Origin: Bacteroidetes bacterium 2013_40CM_41_45
GTDB taxonomy: Bacteria; Bacteroidota; Bacteroidia; AKYH767-A; 2013-40CM-41-45
Length of the DNA stretch: 64,000 nt
NCBI GenBank assembly: GCA_002215675.1
Contig: NGFH01000009.1
Coordinates: 361,501 to 425,500, forward strand
Direction of reading: 5' to 3'
Shown: one piece after another, positions 32,996 to 41,656 of the stretch
How the letters are laid out: each line of letters opens with the position of its first letter
How positions within the stretch are numbered: the stretch's first letter is position 1
Notes under the pieces: model-generated
The model's input: the letters and a program-made list of their open reading frames with translations, nothing else
What the model was told of the DNA's origin: nothing
Database searches by the model: none
Program-made: the position numbers and the translations under genes

Positions 32996-33523
32996 ATGAA
33001 AAAGATACTTACACCTCAGGCAGTATTTGTAATACTGTTAATAGTTGTGGCAGGCGCATCACGAATAATAAAAATTGCTCCTAATATTCATGCGGTAGGA
33101 GCTATGGCTCTTTTTGCCGGTGCATATTTTCAAAATAAAAAACTTGCGTATGCCATGCCGCTCATCACTATGTTTCTTACTGACCTCATCTTAGGATTTC
33201 ATAAGATAATGATTCCTGTATATGCATCTTTTGTCTTTACAGTATTTATAGGGACAATGATTGCTAATAGAAAAAATATTTTTACGGTGGCGGTAGGTTC
33301 GCTTACTTCATCCGTAGTATTTTTTCTTGTAACGAATCTTCCATTCTGGTTCGGCAACACGTATTTATGGAATTTCGAGGGGGCAATGGAAAGTTACACC
33401 ATTGCTCTGCCATTTTTCAGGAATGAAATAATTGGCGACCTTGCATTTACTGCAATACTGTTCGGAGGATTTGAACTTGCAAGAAAAAGAATTCCTGAGC
33501 TATCGCGGGAAATTCTGCTTTAG
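32996..33523 (+). CDS. Small integral membrane protein, ECF S-component-like (DUF6580-like), B12 operon
   Basis: 175 aa with about five to six hydrophobic segments (AVFVILLIVVAGASRI, AVGAMALFAGAYF, YAMPLITMFLTDLILGF, VYASFVFTVFIGTMIA, VGSLTSSVVFFLVTNLPFWF). The pattern is like substrate-specific components of ECF transporters. I recognise it as resembling the DUF6580 family, but with moderate certainty. Cotranscription with the riboswitch-controlled propeller gene (4-nt gap) suggests transport of cobalamin, a precursor or cobalt. No ATPase or EcfT partner is encoded nearby. The stop is convergent with the next gene. Confidence 0.75.
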   Translation: MKKILTPQAVFVILLIVVAGASRIIKIAPNIHAVGAMALFAGAYFQNKKLAYAMPLITMFLTDLILGFHKIMIPVYASFVFTVFIGTMIANRKNIFTVAVGSLTSSVVFFLVTNLPFWFGNTYLWNFEGAMESYTIALPFFRNEIIGDLAFTAILFGGFELARKRIPELSREILL

Positions 33524-35379
33524 TTACGGATAAATTTTTTTGTCAGAAGAAAATTATTTCCGGCAGTAATCTTCAAAGCATAAAGCCCGGTGGTTAGTGC
33601 GGAGGTGGAGAAAGTAAATTCATTGTCTCCTTTAACCAGGCTTCCCCTGTAAAGATGCTTAACCAGTTTTCCTGAGGCATCGTAAATATCAAAACTCAGG
33701 AACTGGTTTTGCGGATTAGTGAAAGCAACAGAGATTCGGTCTGATGCCGGATTAGGAAACAATTCCATTTTATCAGAAGAAGCGCTGATATCATTTACAG
33801 AAACATTAGCATCAACAGATAGTTCTCCAATCCAGGTCCTGTTGTAATGATTGCTAAGAGTAGTAAAACCATATCCGCCCGAAACCCATACAACTCCCTG
33901 TTCATTGTACTTGCGCTGGCTGCCGGTGTAATCGCCCCAGCGTTCAGTTCCCGCTAAAAGATTAATATAGCTTTGTCCTGCTTTTACTGTTGCCACAGAA
34001 GAGTATTGGTTTATTCCGTCAAATATCAATGCACCTGTTCCGGGATACAATGTTGAAGAAGAAGTAAGCAACCCGATAATGGCCCTGTTGTCGGAAGAAT
34101 TATTTCCCGCATAAGAAATATTAGGATACGTTAAATCTATGGGAGGTTGAACTACAAGATTGCCTGTGATATTCCATCCCGGAGATGCTGGTGTTGCAAT
34201 GCCATGATATGCGCAATCATTTCCCGATGCAGTATCGAGACAGTTCAGCACAAACTGAATCTGGTTGTTCTCTATGAAAGCGCCCATAACACGCGCATCG
34301 TTTATCTGCAGTGAATCGGTAAATGGTTGAAGCGCATTCACGGGCATATGATAGCTTCGGTTCGCTACAAATGCATCCACTGTATCGTTTAATCCCGGGG
34401 CGCCAATGGTATCGGTAATATGCGCGATGAAGAAAGTATCGTTGGCAGCAGCAAAATTTCTGTCCGAAATAAAATACATATCGGGCCCATATGGCTGGCT
34501 GCCGCCTTTTACGGGACAAAAATTCCGCACCGGCCTTCCGCCATAATTGTGTCCATAGTGAAGAAGCGGATTAAGAGGCGTGCCGTCATATCCTTCACTC
34601 TTTTTAATCTGCCACACAACCGTTTGCTTGAATCCTGCCTGCCATGTAGAATCGTTATACAACAAGTTCACAGTGATAAATAATTCCTGGTTTGTGACTG
34701 CCGCCATCGGGAAGTCAGTCCAGGATGTATCATTCAGGGGGTTGCCCGGAAGAGCGTAGAAATTCCATGCGCCATACGTAGAATCAGTCTGTGAAAAACC
34801 CACCAGCACATTGCTGGTTGAATCTGTAAATCCATTAAGCATAATAGTGATGAAACGGTTTGCCACAGGGTCATAAATTATTTTCGGGTCGAATTCTTCC
34901 TGCTGTAATCCGAGGGAATTGGTTAGGGTGTGAAGATTGTACGAGCCATGAATTTGGTTGGTAGCAAGATTTTTGCTCCAGATGGTAACGTTGGTAACGG
35001 AAGCAACAACTCCATTGTTTGAAACAGCGAGGTCATTATCATTCGGGACAGAGTTGGAATAAAGATTACCCGTAAAATTGCGGAGCAGGAATGGTGTATC
35101 AACAGAAGAAGTTCTGTATGAAAGTTCGGGCAAATTATTTCTGCGGAAGCGTTGCGTTAAGCTGTCCTGAATATGTTTTGCATATTTCTCATCGGCGCCC
35201 TGGTCCGGCTTTGGTAGCTGATGATTAAGCAGGCGGGGAGACCATGCATCGCTTTTTTCATCGAGGGTTAAAGAAATTCCTTTTTCAATCGTAAATGATT
35301 TTGTTTTTGCCGTTTCCTGAGCAAACAAATTCAAGAGAGAAATCAGAAATAAAAATGACGTGACTAAGGTTCTTTTCAT
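33520..35379 (-). CDS. Large secreted protein with T9SS type A sorting domain
   Basis: 619 aa. The signal peptide ends NLFAQ. The body (residues 60-520) is beta-rich with propeller-like segments: NGVVASVTNVTIWSKN, DPKIIYDPVANRFITIMLNG, SWTDFPMAAVTNQELFITVN and YGPDMYFISDRN. The repeated ANDG and YDP patterns are typical of proteins annotated as secreted propellers in this phylum. The sorting domain is at 540-619 (LFPNPASDRISVAF to LTKKFIRN). Function unknown. The stop overlaps the convergent DUF6580-like gene by 4 bp. A TAATTTTG -7 box lies 17 nt upstream of the start. Confidence 0.86.
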   Translation of the reverse strand: MKRTLVTSFLFLISLLNLFAQETAKTKSFTIEKGISLTLDEKSDAWSPRLLNHQLPKPDQGADEKYAKHIQDSLTQRFRRNNLPELSYRTSSVDTPFLLRNFTGNLYSNSVPNDNDLAVSNNGVVASVTNVTIWSKNLATNQIHGSYNLHTLTNSLGLQQEEFDPKIIYDPVANRFITIMLNGFTDSTSNVLVGFSQTDSTYGAWNFYALPGNPLNDTSWTDFPMAAVTNQELFITVNLLYNDSTWQAGFKQTVVWQIKKSEGYDGTPLNPLLHYGHNYGGRPVRNFCPVKGGSQPYGPDMYFISDRNFAAANDTFFIAHITDTIGAPGLNDTVDAFVANRSYHMPVNALQPFTDSLQINDARVMGAFIENNQIQFVLNCLDTASGNDCAYHGIATPASPGWNITGNLVVQPPIDLTYPNISYAGNNSSDNRAIIGLLTSSSTLYPGTGALIFDGINQYSSVATVKAGQSYINLLAGTERWGDYTGSQRKYNEQGVVWVSGGYGFTTLSNHYNRTWIGELSVDANVSVNDISASSDKMELFPNPASDRISVAFTNPQNQFLSFDIYDASGKLVKHLYRGSLVKGDNEFTFSTSALTTGLYALKITAGNNFLLTKKFIRN

Positions 35380-35395
35380 AAAATAATTTACAATC

Positions 35396-35403
35396 CAAAA
35401 TTA
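35396..35403 (-). promoter_or_regulatory. -7 box for the 619-aa secreted protein gene
   Basis: TAATTTTG on the minus strand, a full TAnnTTTG match, 17 nt before the start at 35379. It would give a leader of about 12 nt. Confidence 0.5.
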
Positions 35404-35418
35404 AAAATTTAATCCGAC

Positions 35419-36660
35419 TTATGCATCCAACTCTTTTCTTAGCATATTCAAGGCATAAAGCGCAGTTTCCTCAATTACTTTCATTCTCCCGGTGCCAAGC
35501 CGGAGGAGTTTTGTTTTTACTCCTGAAGAAGATGCAATTGCAACCCATACGGTTCCCACAGGCTTTTCATCTGTTCCTCCGTCAGGCCCGGCAATACCGG
35601 AGCACGCAATGGAAAAATCAGATTTCAAAACCCCGCGTGCATTTTCTGCCATCTGCCTTACAACTTCTTCGCTCACGGCTCCGTGCTTTTGAATTAACTG
35701 AGACGGAACATTCAGAATTTTTTCTTTCACCTCATTCGCATAGGCAACAACAGAGCCTTTAAAATAATCTGAACTGCCGGGAACAGAAGTAATTTTGTGA
35801 GCAATAAACCCGCCCGTGCAGGATTCTGCCGTGCAAATGGTCTTGTTTTTTTTACGAAGAAGGTTCCCGATAATTTTTTCAAGCGTGTCATCATCATATC
35901 CGTAAATAAATTTTTCGGCAATTTTTTTTAATGCTTCGACCTGCTCGTTTACTTTTTTAATTATTTCATCTTTTTCGGAACCGCTGGCAGACAAGCGCAG
36001 CCGCACTTGCCCGACAGAGGGTAGATAAGCCAATTTAATATCAGGCGGAAGTTTATTTTCCCAATCTTCAATTAATTCTGCCAGCATCGATTCACCGATA
36101 CCCTGTGTAAGAATATTTTTATGGAAGATGAAAGGTGTTTTGAATTTTTCTTTGAGCAGGGGAATAATGTTTTCATCCAGCATGGTTTTCATTTCCTGCG
36201 GAACGCCGGGCATAGAAACGAGGACTGCATTCCTAATATAGAACCACATTCCCGGAGCGGTGCCTATAATGTTAGGGATTACCTTACAATTTTCAGGAAC
36301 TTCTGCCTGCTTGTGGTTCAACTCTGTAACTTCCCTTCCGCGAGACTTAAAAAGTGTTTCTATATTTTGATACGATACCTTGTCAAACCGAAGTGAAACA
36401 CCAAAATATTTACAGAGAGTTGCCTTGGTGATATCATCTTTTGTAGGGCCCAAACCTCCCGTCATCAGCACGACATCCGATTCTTTAAGCGCCTCATCCA
36501 TGGCGCGGATAATTTCATCCTCTTTATCACCCACGGTAACTTTTTTTATGACATGAATTCCTGCTTCATTCAGTTTCTGAGAAATAAAAGTGCTGTTTGT
36601 ATCCGTTATTTGCCCGATAAGAATCTCGTCTCCAATGGTTATGATTTGCGCCTTAATCAT
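35419..36660 (-). CDS. cinA: CinA: molybdopterin-binding domain plus NMN deamidase
   Basis: 413 aa, started at the ATG at 36660 (MIKAQIITIGDEILIGQITD); the longer frame to 36726 adds unsupported residues and runs into the heptamer array. The N-terminal MoaB/MogA-like (COG1058) domain shows GDEIL, TGGLGPTKDD and SMPGVPQEMKTM. It may hydrolyse ADP-ribose or NMN-like pyrophosphates. The C-terminal PncC domain (from residue about 255) shows TICTAESCTGGFIAHKIT, VPGSSDYFKGSVVAYANEVK and GPDGGTDEKPVGTVWVAI, the NMN amidohydrolase signature of pyridine nucleotide recycling. Full length. Confidence 0.95.
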   Translation of the reverse strand: MIKAQIITIGDEILIGQITDTNSTFISQKLNEAGIHVIKKVTVGDKEDEIIRAMDEALKESDVVLMTGGLGPTKDDITKATLCKYFGVSLRFDKVSYQNIETLFKSRGREVTELNHKQAEVPENCKVIPNIIGTAPGMWFYIRNAVLVSMPGVPQEMKTMLDENIIPLLKEKFKTPFIFHKNILTQGIGESMLAELIEDWENKLPPDIKLAYLPSVGQVRLRLSASGSEKDEIIKKVNEQVEALKKIAEKFIYGYDDDTLEKIIGNLLRKKNKTICTAESCTGGFIAHKITSVPGSSDYFKGSVVAYANEVKEKILNVPSQLIQKHGAVSEEVVRQMAENARGVLKSDFSIACSGIAGPDGGTDEKPVGTVWVAIASSSGVKTKLLRLGTGRMKVIEETALYALNMLRKELDA

Positions 36661-36721
36661 CGGGTAAAAATAAGACATTGAAAGGTAGCTTTCGGTTATC
36701 TGGCTGTTCAGATTTCGGCTA

Positions 36722-36756
36722 AACAAATAACAAATAACGCATAACTTATAACTATT
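36722..36756. repeat. Degenerate 7-nt tandem repeat in the cinA/DUF4197 divergent spacer
   Basis: Five heptads in register: aacaaat, aacaaat, aacgcat, aacttat, aactatt. The first three bases and the last T are kept. The array overlaps the -7 box of the DUF4197 gene at its right end. Confidence 0.75.
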
Positions 36757-36760
36757 TTTG
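36753..36760 (+). promoter_or_regulatory. -7 box of the DUF4197 gene
   Basis: TATTTTTG at the right end of the heptamer array, 40 nt before the ATG at 36801. Because the last heptad overlaps it, array length would set the distance between this box and any -33 element. Confidence 0.5.
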
Positions 36761-36800
36761 TCTTGGCAGAATATTTGTAAAGCACCGCAAAACCAAACTT

Positions 36801-37532
36801 ATGAAAACTTCAATTCAGAAAATTTTCATTGCCTTTATTCTTTTCCCGTTGGCATCCTGTGCGCAGTGGGACCTCAACAAAATCAACAAGACCATAAAGG
36901 ATAATACCCGTTTCAACAAGCCATTGAGCAACGATGAAATTGTCAAAGGCCTGAAGGAAGCGCTTACCATAGGCAGCAATAACTCAGCCGGCGCCGCCTC
37001 AAAAGTGGACGGTTACTTTAAGCATCCTGTGATAAAAATTCCATTTCCTCCAGAGGCAAGAGACATGGAACAAAAGCTCCGCAGTATAGGTATGGATAAA
37101 CAAGTGGATGAGTTTGTGCTCACCATGAACCGCGCTGCAGAAGAAGCTGCTAAAGAGGCAGCTCCCGTTTTTGTTGAAGCGGTGAAACAGATGACCATTA
37201 CTGATGGAGTAAAAATTCTGAAAGGAAAAGACGATGAGGCAACACAATATCTTAAACGTTCTACTTCAGTCGAGTTGAAAAGTAAATTTCAACCCATTGT
37301 AAAACGCGCCATTGATAAAGTGCAGGTCACTAGTTACTGGAATCCGTTGGCGAGCACGTATAACCGTATTCCGTTTGTTACAAAAGTAGACCCAAACCTT
37401 GAGGATTATATAACTCAAAAAGCGCTGGACGGACTTTTTTATCTCGTTGCGCAGGAAGAATTAAAAATTCGTAAAGACCCTGTAGCGCGTGTTACCGATT
37501 TGCTCAAACGGGTTTTCGGGAGTAACAAATAG
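36801..37532 (+). CDS. DUF4197 lipoprotein
   Basis: 243 aa. The N-terminus ends FPLASCAQW, a lipobox (L-A-S-C), so it is probably a lipoprotein. The mature part matches DUF4197: LSNDEIVKGLKEALTIGSNN, GYFKHPVIKIPFPPEARDME and the C-terminal LDGLFYLVAQEELKIRKDP. It is mostly alpha-helical. Its function in the family is not known. It has its own start downstream of a divergent promoter region, and its 3' end converges on ccmD with 9 bp between. Confidence 0.9.
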   Translation: MKTSIQKIFIAFILFPLASCAQWDLNKINKTIKDNTRFNKPLSNDEIVKGLKEALTIGSNNSAGAASKVDGYFKHPVIKIPFPPEARDMEQKLRSIGMDKQVDEFVLTMNRAAEEAAKEAAPVFVEAVKQMTITDGVKILKGKDDEATQYLKRSTSVELKSKFQPIVKRAIDKVQVTSYWNPLASTYNRIPFVTKVDPNLEDYITQKALDGLFYLVAQEELKIRKDPVARVTDLLKRVFGSNK

Positions 37533-37541
37533 AATTCCCGA

Positions 37542-37772
37542 TTAAGAATTATTTTGATTCTTTTTTTCGAGACGGCTTACTTTCCTGTCAATTTGGATCA
37601 TGAAAATAATAAGTCCGATGAGAATGATGAGCAGAACGGCAACGACTATATAAATTTTTCCACTGCTGCGGAGTTGGTCTGCCATTTCAATTTCTTCCTG
37701 CTCTGCAAACGCCGGCAGGGATGAAAACACAATTGCTGAAAAGAAGAGAAAAAATTTATGAATGTTTTTCAT
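37542..37772 (-). CDS. ccmD: CcmD-family small membrane protein
   Basis: 76 aa. The signal-like N-terminus (MKNIHKFFLFFSAIVFSSL) is followed by a linker, one transmembrane helix (IYIVVAVLLIILIGLIIFM) and a basic tail (DRKVSRLEKKN), the CcmD plan as found in Bacteroidota. It stabilises the heme-handling complex of cytochrome c maturation. It is the last gene of the ccmBCD series, 9 nt after the ccmC stop. Confidence 0.8.
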   Translation of the reverse strand: MKNIHKFFLFFSAIVFSSLPAFAEQEEIEMADQLRSSGKIYIVVAVLLIILIGLIIFMIQIDRKVSRLEKKNQNNS

Positions 37773-37781
37773 TGATGTAAA

Positions 37782-38444
37782 TTATTTTTCATCTTGCTTT
37801 AACCGGAGCTTGTGAATTCTAACACGGACTTCTGCAATCCACAGGGCAAGCAACGTCCAGCCGATAATGGCAGGGTAAAACACTATGCGCATGGTGTTAT
37901 CTAAATCATACGTATTAAAGCCCGGATTTCCTCCGTTGCCTGGGTGAAGCGAATCGGTAAGGCGGGGAAGAATCATTATAAATACTATCATCATAGAATA
38001 AGCAAAGATGCTGTACACTGCAGATATGCGGGCGCGTTTTTCACTGTCCTCGATTGAACTTCTTAGGAATAAGTAAGCAAAATAAACCAGCAGCGTTGCG
38101 GCCGCTCCATTCAACTTTGCATCATTTACCCACCAGGCACCCCAGGTAAATTTTGCCCAGACACTTCCTGTAATTAATCCCAATATTCCAAAAACCACTC
38201 CTGTCTTTGCTGTTTCTTCAGCAACAATATCGTGTTCTGCCTTTTGACTGCCGAGATATTTTATTCCGTAAATGAGAGAAATGAGCATGACAATAATCAT
38301 GGTGAACCACATGGTTACATGAAAGTAAAGATTACGGATGCTCTCGTGAAGAATAGCGAGGCGTGGTACATCAGTAAGAAAACCCGCAACTATAGTATAG
38401 GCGAGCAACAGAATCGCAAGTATTTTCCACCATTGAAGTTTCAT
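37782..38444 (-). CDS. ccmC: Cytochrome c biogenesis protein CcmC/CcsA (heme handling)
   Basis: 220 aa inner-membrane protein with six hydrophobic helices. The Trp-rich motif in the loop, KFTWGAWWVNDAKL, and the flanking His (HESIRNLYFHV) are the heme-binding signature of the heme-handling protein superfamily. It presents heme on the periplasmic side for covalent attachment to cytochromes. It lies between ccmB (16-nt gap) and ccmD (9-nt gap). Confidence 0.94.
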   Translation of the reverse strand: MKLQWWKILAILLLAYTIVAGFLTDVPRLAILHESIRNLYFHVTMWFTMIIVMLISLIYGIKYLGSQKAEHDIVAEETAKTGVVFGILGLITGSVWAKFTWGAWWVNDAKLNGAAATLLVYFAYLFLRSSIEDSEKRARISAVYSIFAYSMMIVFIMILPRLTDSLHPGNGGNPGFNTYDLDNTMRIVFYPAIIGWTLLALWIAEVRVRIHKLRLKQDEK

Positions 38445-38460
38445 TTACGGAAACACATTT

Positions 38461-39117
38461 TTAATCGCGCCAAATGTACGGAAACAGGATGTAGGATAAA
38501 GCAGTTGCCATAACCATAAGAGATAAAAGCAGAATAAAATCTTTAGGCATTGCGGCAATGGAAAAACCGTCCATTGCTTTTGCAGAAGCCTTGATAATGA
38601 TAATAAGCATGGGAATCAAAACCGGAAAACCAAGAATGGCCATCATAGATGTATGACTGCCGCTTCGGGAGGTAATTGCAGAAATCATTGTAAGAGTAAT
38701 GGCAAGCCCTGTAATTCCTGTTATCATGGAAATAAAATATGATGTGAAATTCCACGAGGGAGTTCCGTTCAAAGCTGAAAAAATGATGAGAGAAATAATT
38801 GAAAGCACCAGCATTAAAATAATTCCATAAAAAAGTTTTGAAAGATAAAATACCGGAGCAGAAACAAGCGAGTAATAATACAGCTGCCTTCCGCGGCTTT
38901 CTGAAAGAAAACTTTTTGCAAGTGCATTTACCGAAGCAAACAGCATGATAATCCAGAACAGCGCATTCCATGTAACGGTGTCAATTGAATTCCTGAAAGC
39001 GAGATAAGCAATAAAGATAGTGGCGGCACAATACAGCACAAGTCCGAAGAATGCGTGGCGCTGCTTCCATTCCTGCCTGAAATGGTGCCCGACCAGGTGC
39101 ATGAAAATATTTTTCAC
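38461..39117 (-). CDS. ccmB: Heme exporter protein CcmB
   Basis: 218 aa with six hydrophobic helices and the CcmB signature segments LVGHHFRQEWKQRHAFFGLV and ASVNALAKSFLSESRGRQLY. It is the permease half of the CcmAB ABC system that releases heme from the CcmC complex. The start codon appears to be GTG at 39117; ATG at 39102 would remove only five residues. No ccmA (ATPase) is encoded in this window. Spacing of 6 nt to the upstream kinase gene suggests one transcript. Confidence 0.92.
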   Translation of the reverse strand: MKNIFMHLVGHHFRQEWKQRHAFFGLVLYCAATIFIAYLAFRNSIDTVTWNALFWIIMLFASVNALAKSFLSESRGRQLYYYSLVSAPVFYLSKLFYGIILMLVLSIISLIIFSALNGTPSWNFTSYFISMITGITGLAITLTMISAITSRSGSHTSMMAILGFPVLIPMLIIIIKASAKAMDGFSIAAMPKDFILLLSLMVMATALSYILFPYIWRD

Positions 39118-39123
39118 AGATAA

Positions 39124-39963
39124 TCAGAGTAAATGAAAATCGGCAAGAGCATTAATCGGTTTCTCTATGATTTTTCCTACAGTTATTTTTTTTTCAGAGG
39201 CGGCTTCTTTCAGCAAATACGAAAAATTGTACGCAACAGAACCCGTGCAGTGCATTAATGTTTCTTTAAAACCGGAGTAACGGCAAATATGACGTTCCAA
39301 AAAATGAGTAAAACAATTTTTAACAAGTGCGGATACAAACGGATGCTGAATATATTTTGTAACAGTCGTCATAAAGCCGGCAAGATATGCCGAAGGAGCA
39401 GGGGAATGGTAAAGGTTTTGAATAATATCTTCTTTGTTGATGATATTTTCCGCGTCAATTTTAATTTTCAAATCGTTCGGGATTTCCCTATAGAGGTATG
39501 AAGCAATAAAATTTTTTGCTATGTACGCTCCGCTGCCTTCATCGCCCAGGATATATCCGAGTGATGGAATATGCTCTGTAATTTTTTCGCCATCATACAA
39601 ACAGGAATTGGAACCCGTTCCTAGTATGGCAACGATACCTTTTTGACCTCCGCACAGCGCCCGCGCCGCGCCCAGCAAATCATGATTGACTTCTATTGCA
39701 GCATTGCTGAAAAGTTTTTTGAGCGACTGCTTTATCATATTGCACCGTACTTCATCAGAACATCCGGCACCGTAAAAATAAATTTCCTTTATGCTGTTCC
39801 GGTCAATTCCTATGTGAATCTGGGTAACGAGAATATTTTCAATCTGTTCGGCGGAAAGAATAAAAGGATTGATACCGCTTGTTGAAAAAGAGTGCCGCTC
39901 CAGGTTTTCATCTGCAAGAACCCAGTCGGTCTTAGTACTTCCGCTGTCTGCAATCAGAATCAT
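39124..39963 (-). CDS. BadF/BadG-type ATPase, probable N-acetylglucosamine kinase
   Basis: 279 aa of the ASKHA sugar-kinase fold. Phosphate 1 motif ILIADSGSTKTDWVLAD at the N-terminus, YGAGCSDEV near residue 65, and the phosphate 2 region VAILGTGSNSCLYDG followed by LGYILGDEGSGAYI. The latter is characteristic of GlcNAc kinases of the BadF group. It could feed GlcNAc released by peptidoglycan recycling (compare the NagZ-like gene at the start of the window) into amino-sugar metabolism. The start is ATG 39963, 2 nt after rnz. Confidence 0.85.
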   Translation of the reverse strand: MILIADSGSTKTDWVLADENLERHSFSTSGINPFILSAEQIENILVTQIHIGIDRNSIKEIYFYGAGCSDEVRCNMIKQSLKKLFSNAAIEVNHDLLGAARALCGGQKGIVAILGTGSNSCLYDGEKITEHIPSLGYILGDEGSGAYIAKNFIASYLYREIPNDLKIKIDAENIINKEDIIQNLYHSPAPSAYLAGFMTTVTKYIQHPFVSALVKNCFTHFLERHICRYSGFKETLMHCTGSVAYNFSYLLKEAASEKKITVGKIIEKPINALADFHLL

Positions 39964-39965
39964 TG

Positions 39966-40886
39966 TTAATCTGAAGAGATAGAAAATTTTTCGCCTTCAA
40001 GCGCCAGGGCAGTTGAAGGAAATATTTTTTTTGCTTCTGCCAGCAACGGAGAAACATCTTTGTGGCGCGCTGAAAAGTGGCCTATAAGTAGACTTTTTAC
40101 CCCTGCCATTTTAGCAATGGTTGCCGCCTGCGAAGCGGTTGAATGAAACGTTTCTTTCGCCCTGTCAAGTAATTCATCGCTGAAAGTTGATTCATGATAA
40201 AGCAAGTCAGCTCCTTCGACATAATTAGAAATGGTTTCATCAAACAAGGTATCAGAACAATACGCATAACTGCGTGCACGGCTGGGCGGAATCGTAAGCT
40301 CATGATTCGGAATTGTATTTCCTGTTTCATCCGTATAGTCAGCGCCCCTCTTCAGGTCAGGGTACAACGTGTAAGGGATTTTATACTGGACAAGTTTTTC
40401 GGGAATCAGTTTTCTAAGGCCTTCTTTTTCATTAAATAAAAACCCGCAGCAATCAATGCGGTGATTCATAGGAATGCTTGAAACAGCTAAAGAATCATCT
40501 TCAAAAATAATTTTTTTAACCGAAGTGTTTACCGCGTGAAACGTAAGCGGATAGCGCAGCACGGTTTGCGAATATTCAAGCTGAAGGTCAGTAATATGCT
40601 GAAGTTCTTTTGGGCCGAAGAGATGCATCTCGCTGGTACGCCCCTGCAGGTGCATGGTAGAGAGCAAGCCCATCAACCCGAGATAATGGTCTCCGTGCAA
40701 ATGGCTTATAAATATATGATTGATGCGGCTAAAGCGAATCTTGTATCGCTGAAGCTGCATTTGGGTACCCTCTCCGCAATCAAGCAAAAAAAACCGCTCA
40801 TGCACGTTAAGTACCTGAGCGGAAGGGTGACGGTTGTAAATGGGAGTAGCAGAACTGCTGCCAAGAATCGTCACATCAAAAGTCAT
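39966..40886 (-). CDS. rnz: Ribonuclease Z (tRNA 3' endonuclease)
   Basis: 306 aa metallo-beta-lactamase-fold enzyme that cleaves the 3' trailer of tRNA precursors. Motifs: the metal-binding HLHGDHYLGL (residues about 63-72), LLDCGEGTQMQLQRY, the family segment YCSDTLFDE, LLYHESTF and LIGHFSAR with the final His ligand. Since the tRNA in this window has no encoded CCA, such an activity is needed. It overlaps the stop of the T9SS gene upstream by 4 nt (ATGA). Confidence 0.96.
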   Translation of the reverse strand: MTFDVTILGSSSATPIYNRHPSAQVLNVHERFFLLDCGEGTQMQLQRYKIRFSRINHIFISHLHGDHYLGLMGLLSTMHLQGRTSEMHLFGPKELQHITDLQLEYSQTVLRYPLTFHAVNTSVKKIIFEDDSLAVSSIPMNHRIDCCGFLFNEKEGLRKLIPEKLVQYKIPYTLYPDLKRGADYTDETGNTIPNHELTIPPSRARSYAYCSDTLFDETISNYVEGADLLYHESTFSDELLDRAKETFHSTASQAATIAKMAGVKSLLIGHFSARHKDVSPLLAEAKKIFPSTALALEGEKFSISSD

Positions 40887-41623
40887 GGTTTGGCAGTGAC
40901 AATCATCTTTTTCGTAATCGACTTATTCTTGAAATTAAGTTTATAGAAATAAATCCCAGGTTTAAAATATTTTGAAGAAAGAGTAATTTTATTGGTACCG
41001 CTAACCACATCTATGCTTCGCATGATAATTTCTCTGCCCAGCAAATCATACACACTGAAATCCGCTTTACCCCCTGATGGAGATGCAAAAGAAATTTCGG
41101 TTTGCAAGTTGAATGGGTTCGGGAAATTCTGGGAAACATCAAACGAATTGGAATTGAAAACCTGGATTCCTGAAAACGGCTGAACAACAATCCTGTAATC
41201 GTCATCTGCTGTATCAATTACAACGGGAGTGAGAGGCACAGGTATATGTCCGTAAAATCTTAAGTGAATTACTAACTGATAAGTTTGTGCAGGTGATGGA
41301 GGAATCCCCGAGATAAGGATGCAGCCATTGCTTCCACCCGGAAATAACATGCCTGGCGGATTAGATGATGTTGTAAAACCGACGGGCAAATTTGAAATAC
41401 TCATAACTCTTACAGAGTCAACAACAACAGGAGGTACAGATGAATATACTTTAAACTGAATGGTATCCGCATAGAACACAGAGACCATTCCTGTATCCAG
41501 ATTTGTTAAGCTGTCAGGATAAACACCGGGTGTAACTATAGATAAATCGGGTGAGCACTGGGCAATAGTTCTGAACGTACCACAAGTTAAAATGACGGCA
41601 AGCAGGAGTATTGTCTTTTTCAT
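40883..41623 (-). CDS. Secreted protein with T9SS type A sorting domain
   Basis: 246 aa. Signal peptide residues 1-21 (ends TIAQ). A beta-sandwich region of about 130 residues has CSPDLSIVTPGVYPDS and QFKVYSSVPPVVVDSVRV, resembling Ig-like secreted proteins. The sorting domain begins SQNFPNPFNLQTEISFA and ends SITKKMIVTAKP. It is inserted between the STAS gene and rnz, which in many Bacteroidota are adjacent, and its stop overlaps the rnz start. Function unknown. Confidence 0.86.
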   Translation of the reverse strand: MKKTILLLAVILTCGTFRTIAQCSPDLSIVTPGVYPDSLTNLDTGMVSVFYADTIQFKVYSSVPPVVVDSVRVMSISNLPVGFTTSSNPPGMLFPGGSNGCILISGIPPSPAQTYQLVIHLRFYGHIPVPLTPVVIDTADDDYRIVVQPFSGIQVFNSNSFDVSQNFPNPFNLQTEISFASPSGGKADFSVYDLLGREIIMRSIDVVSGTNKITLSSKYFKPGIYFYKLNFKNKSITKKMIVTAKP

Positions 41624-41656
41624 ACGTTTCGTTTTAGCGTGTAAATAATTAAATGA

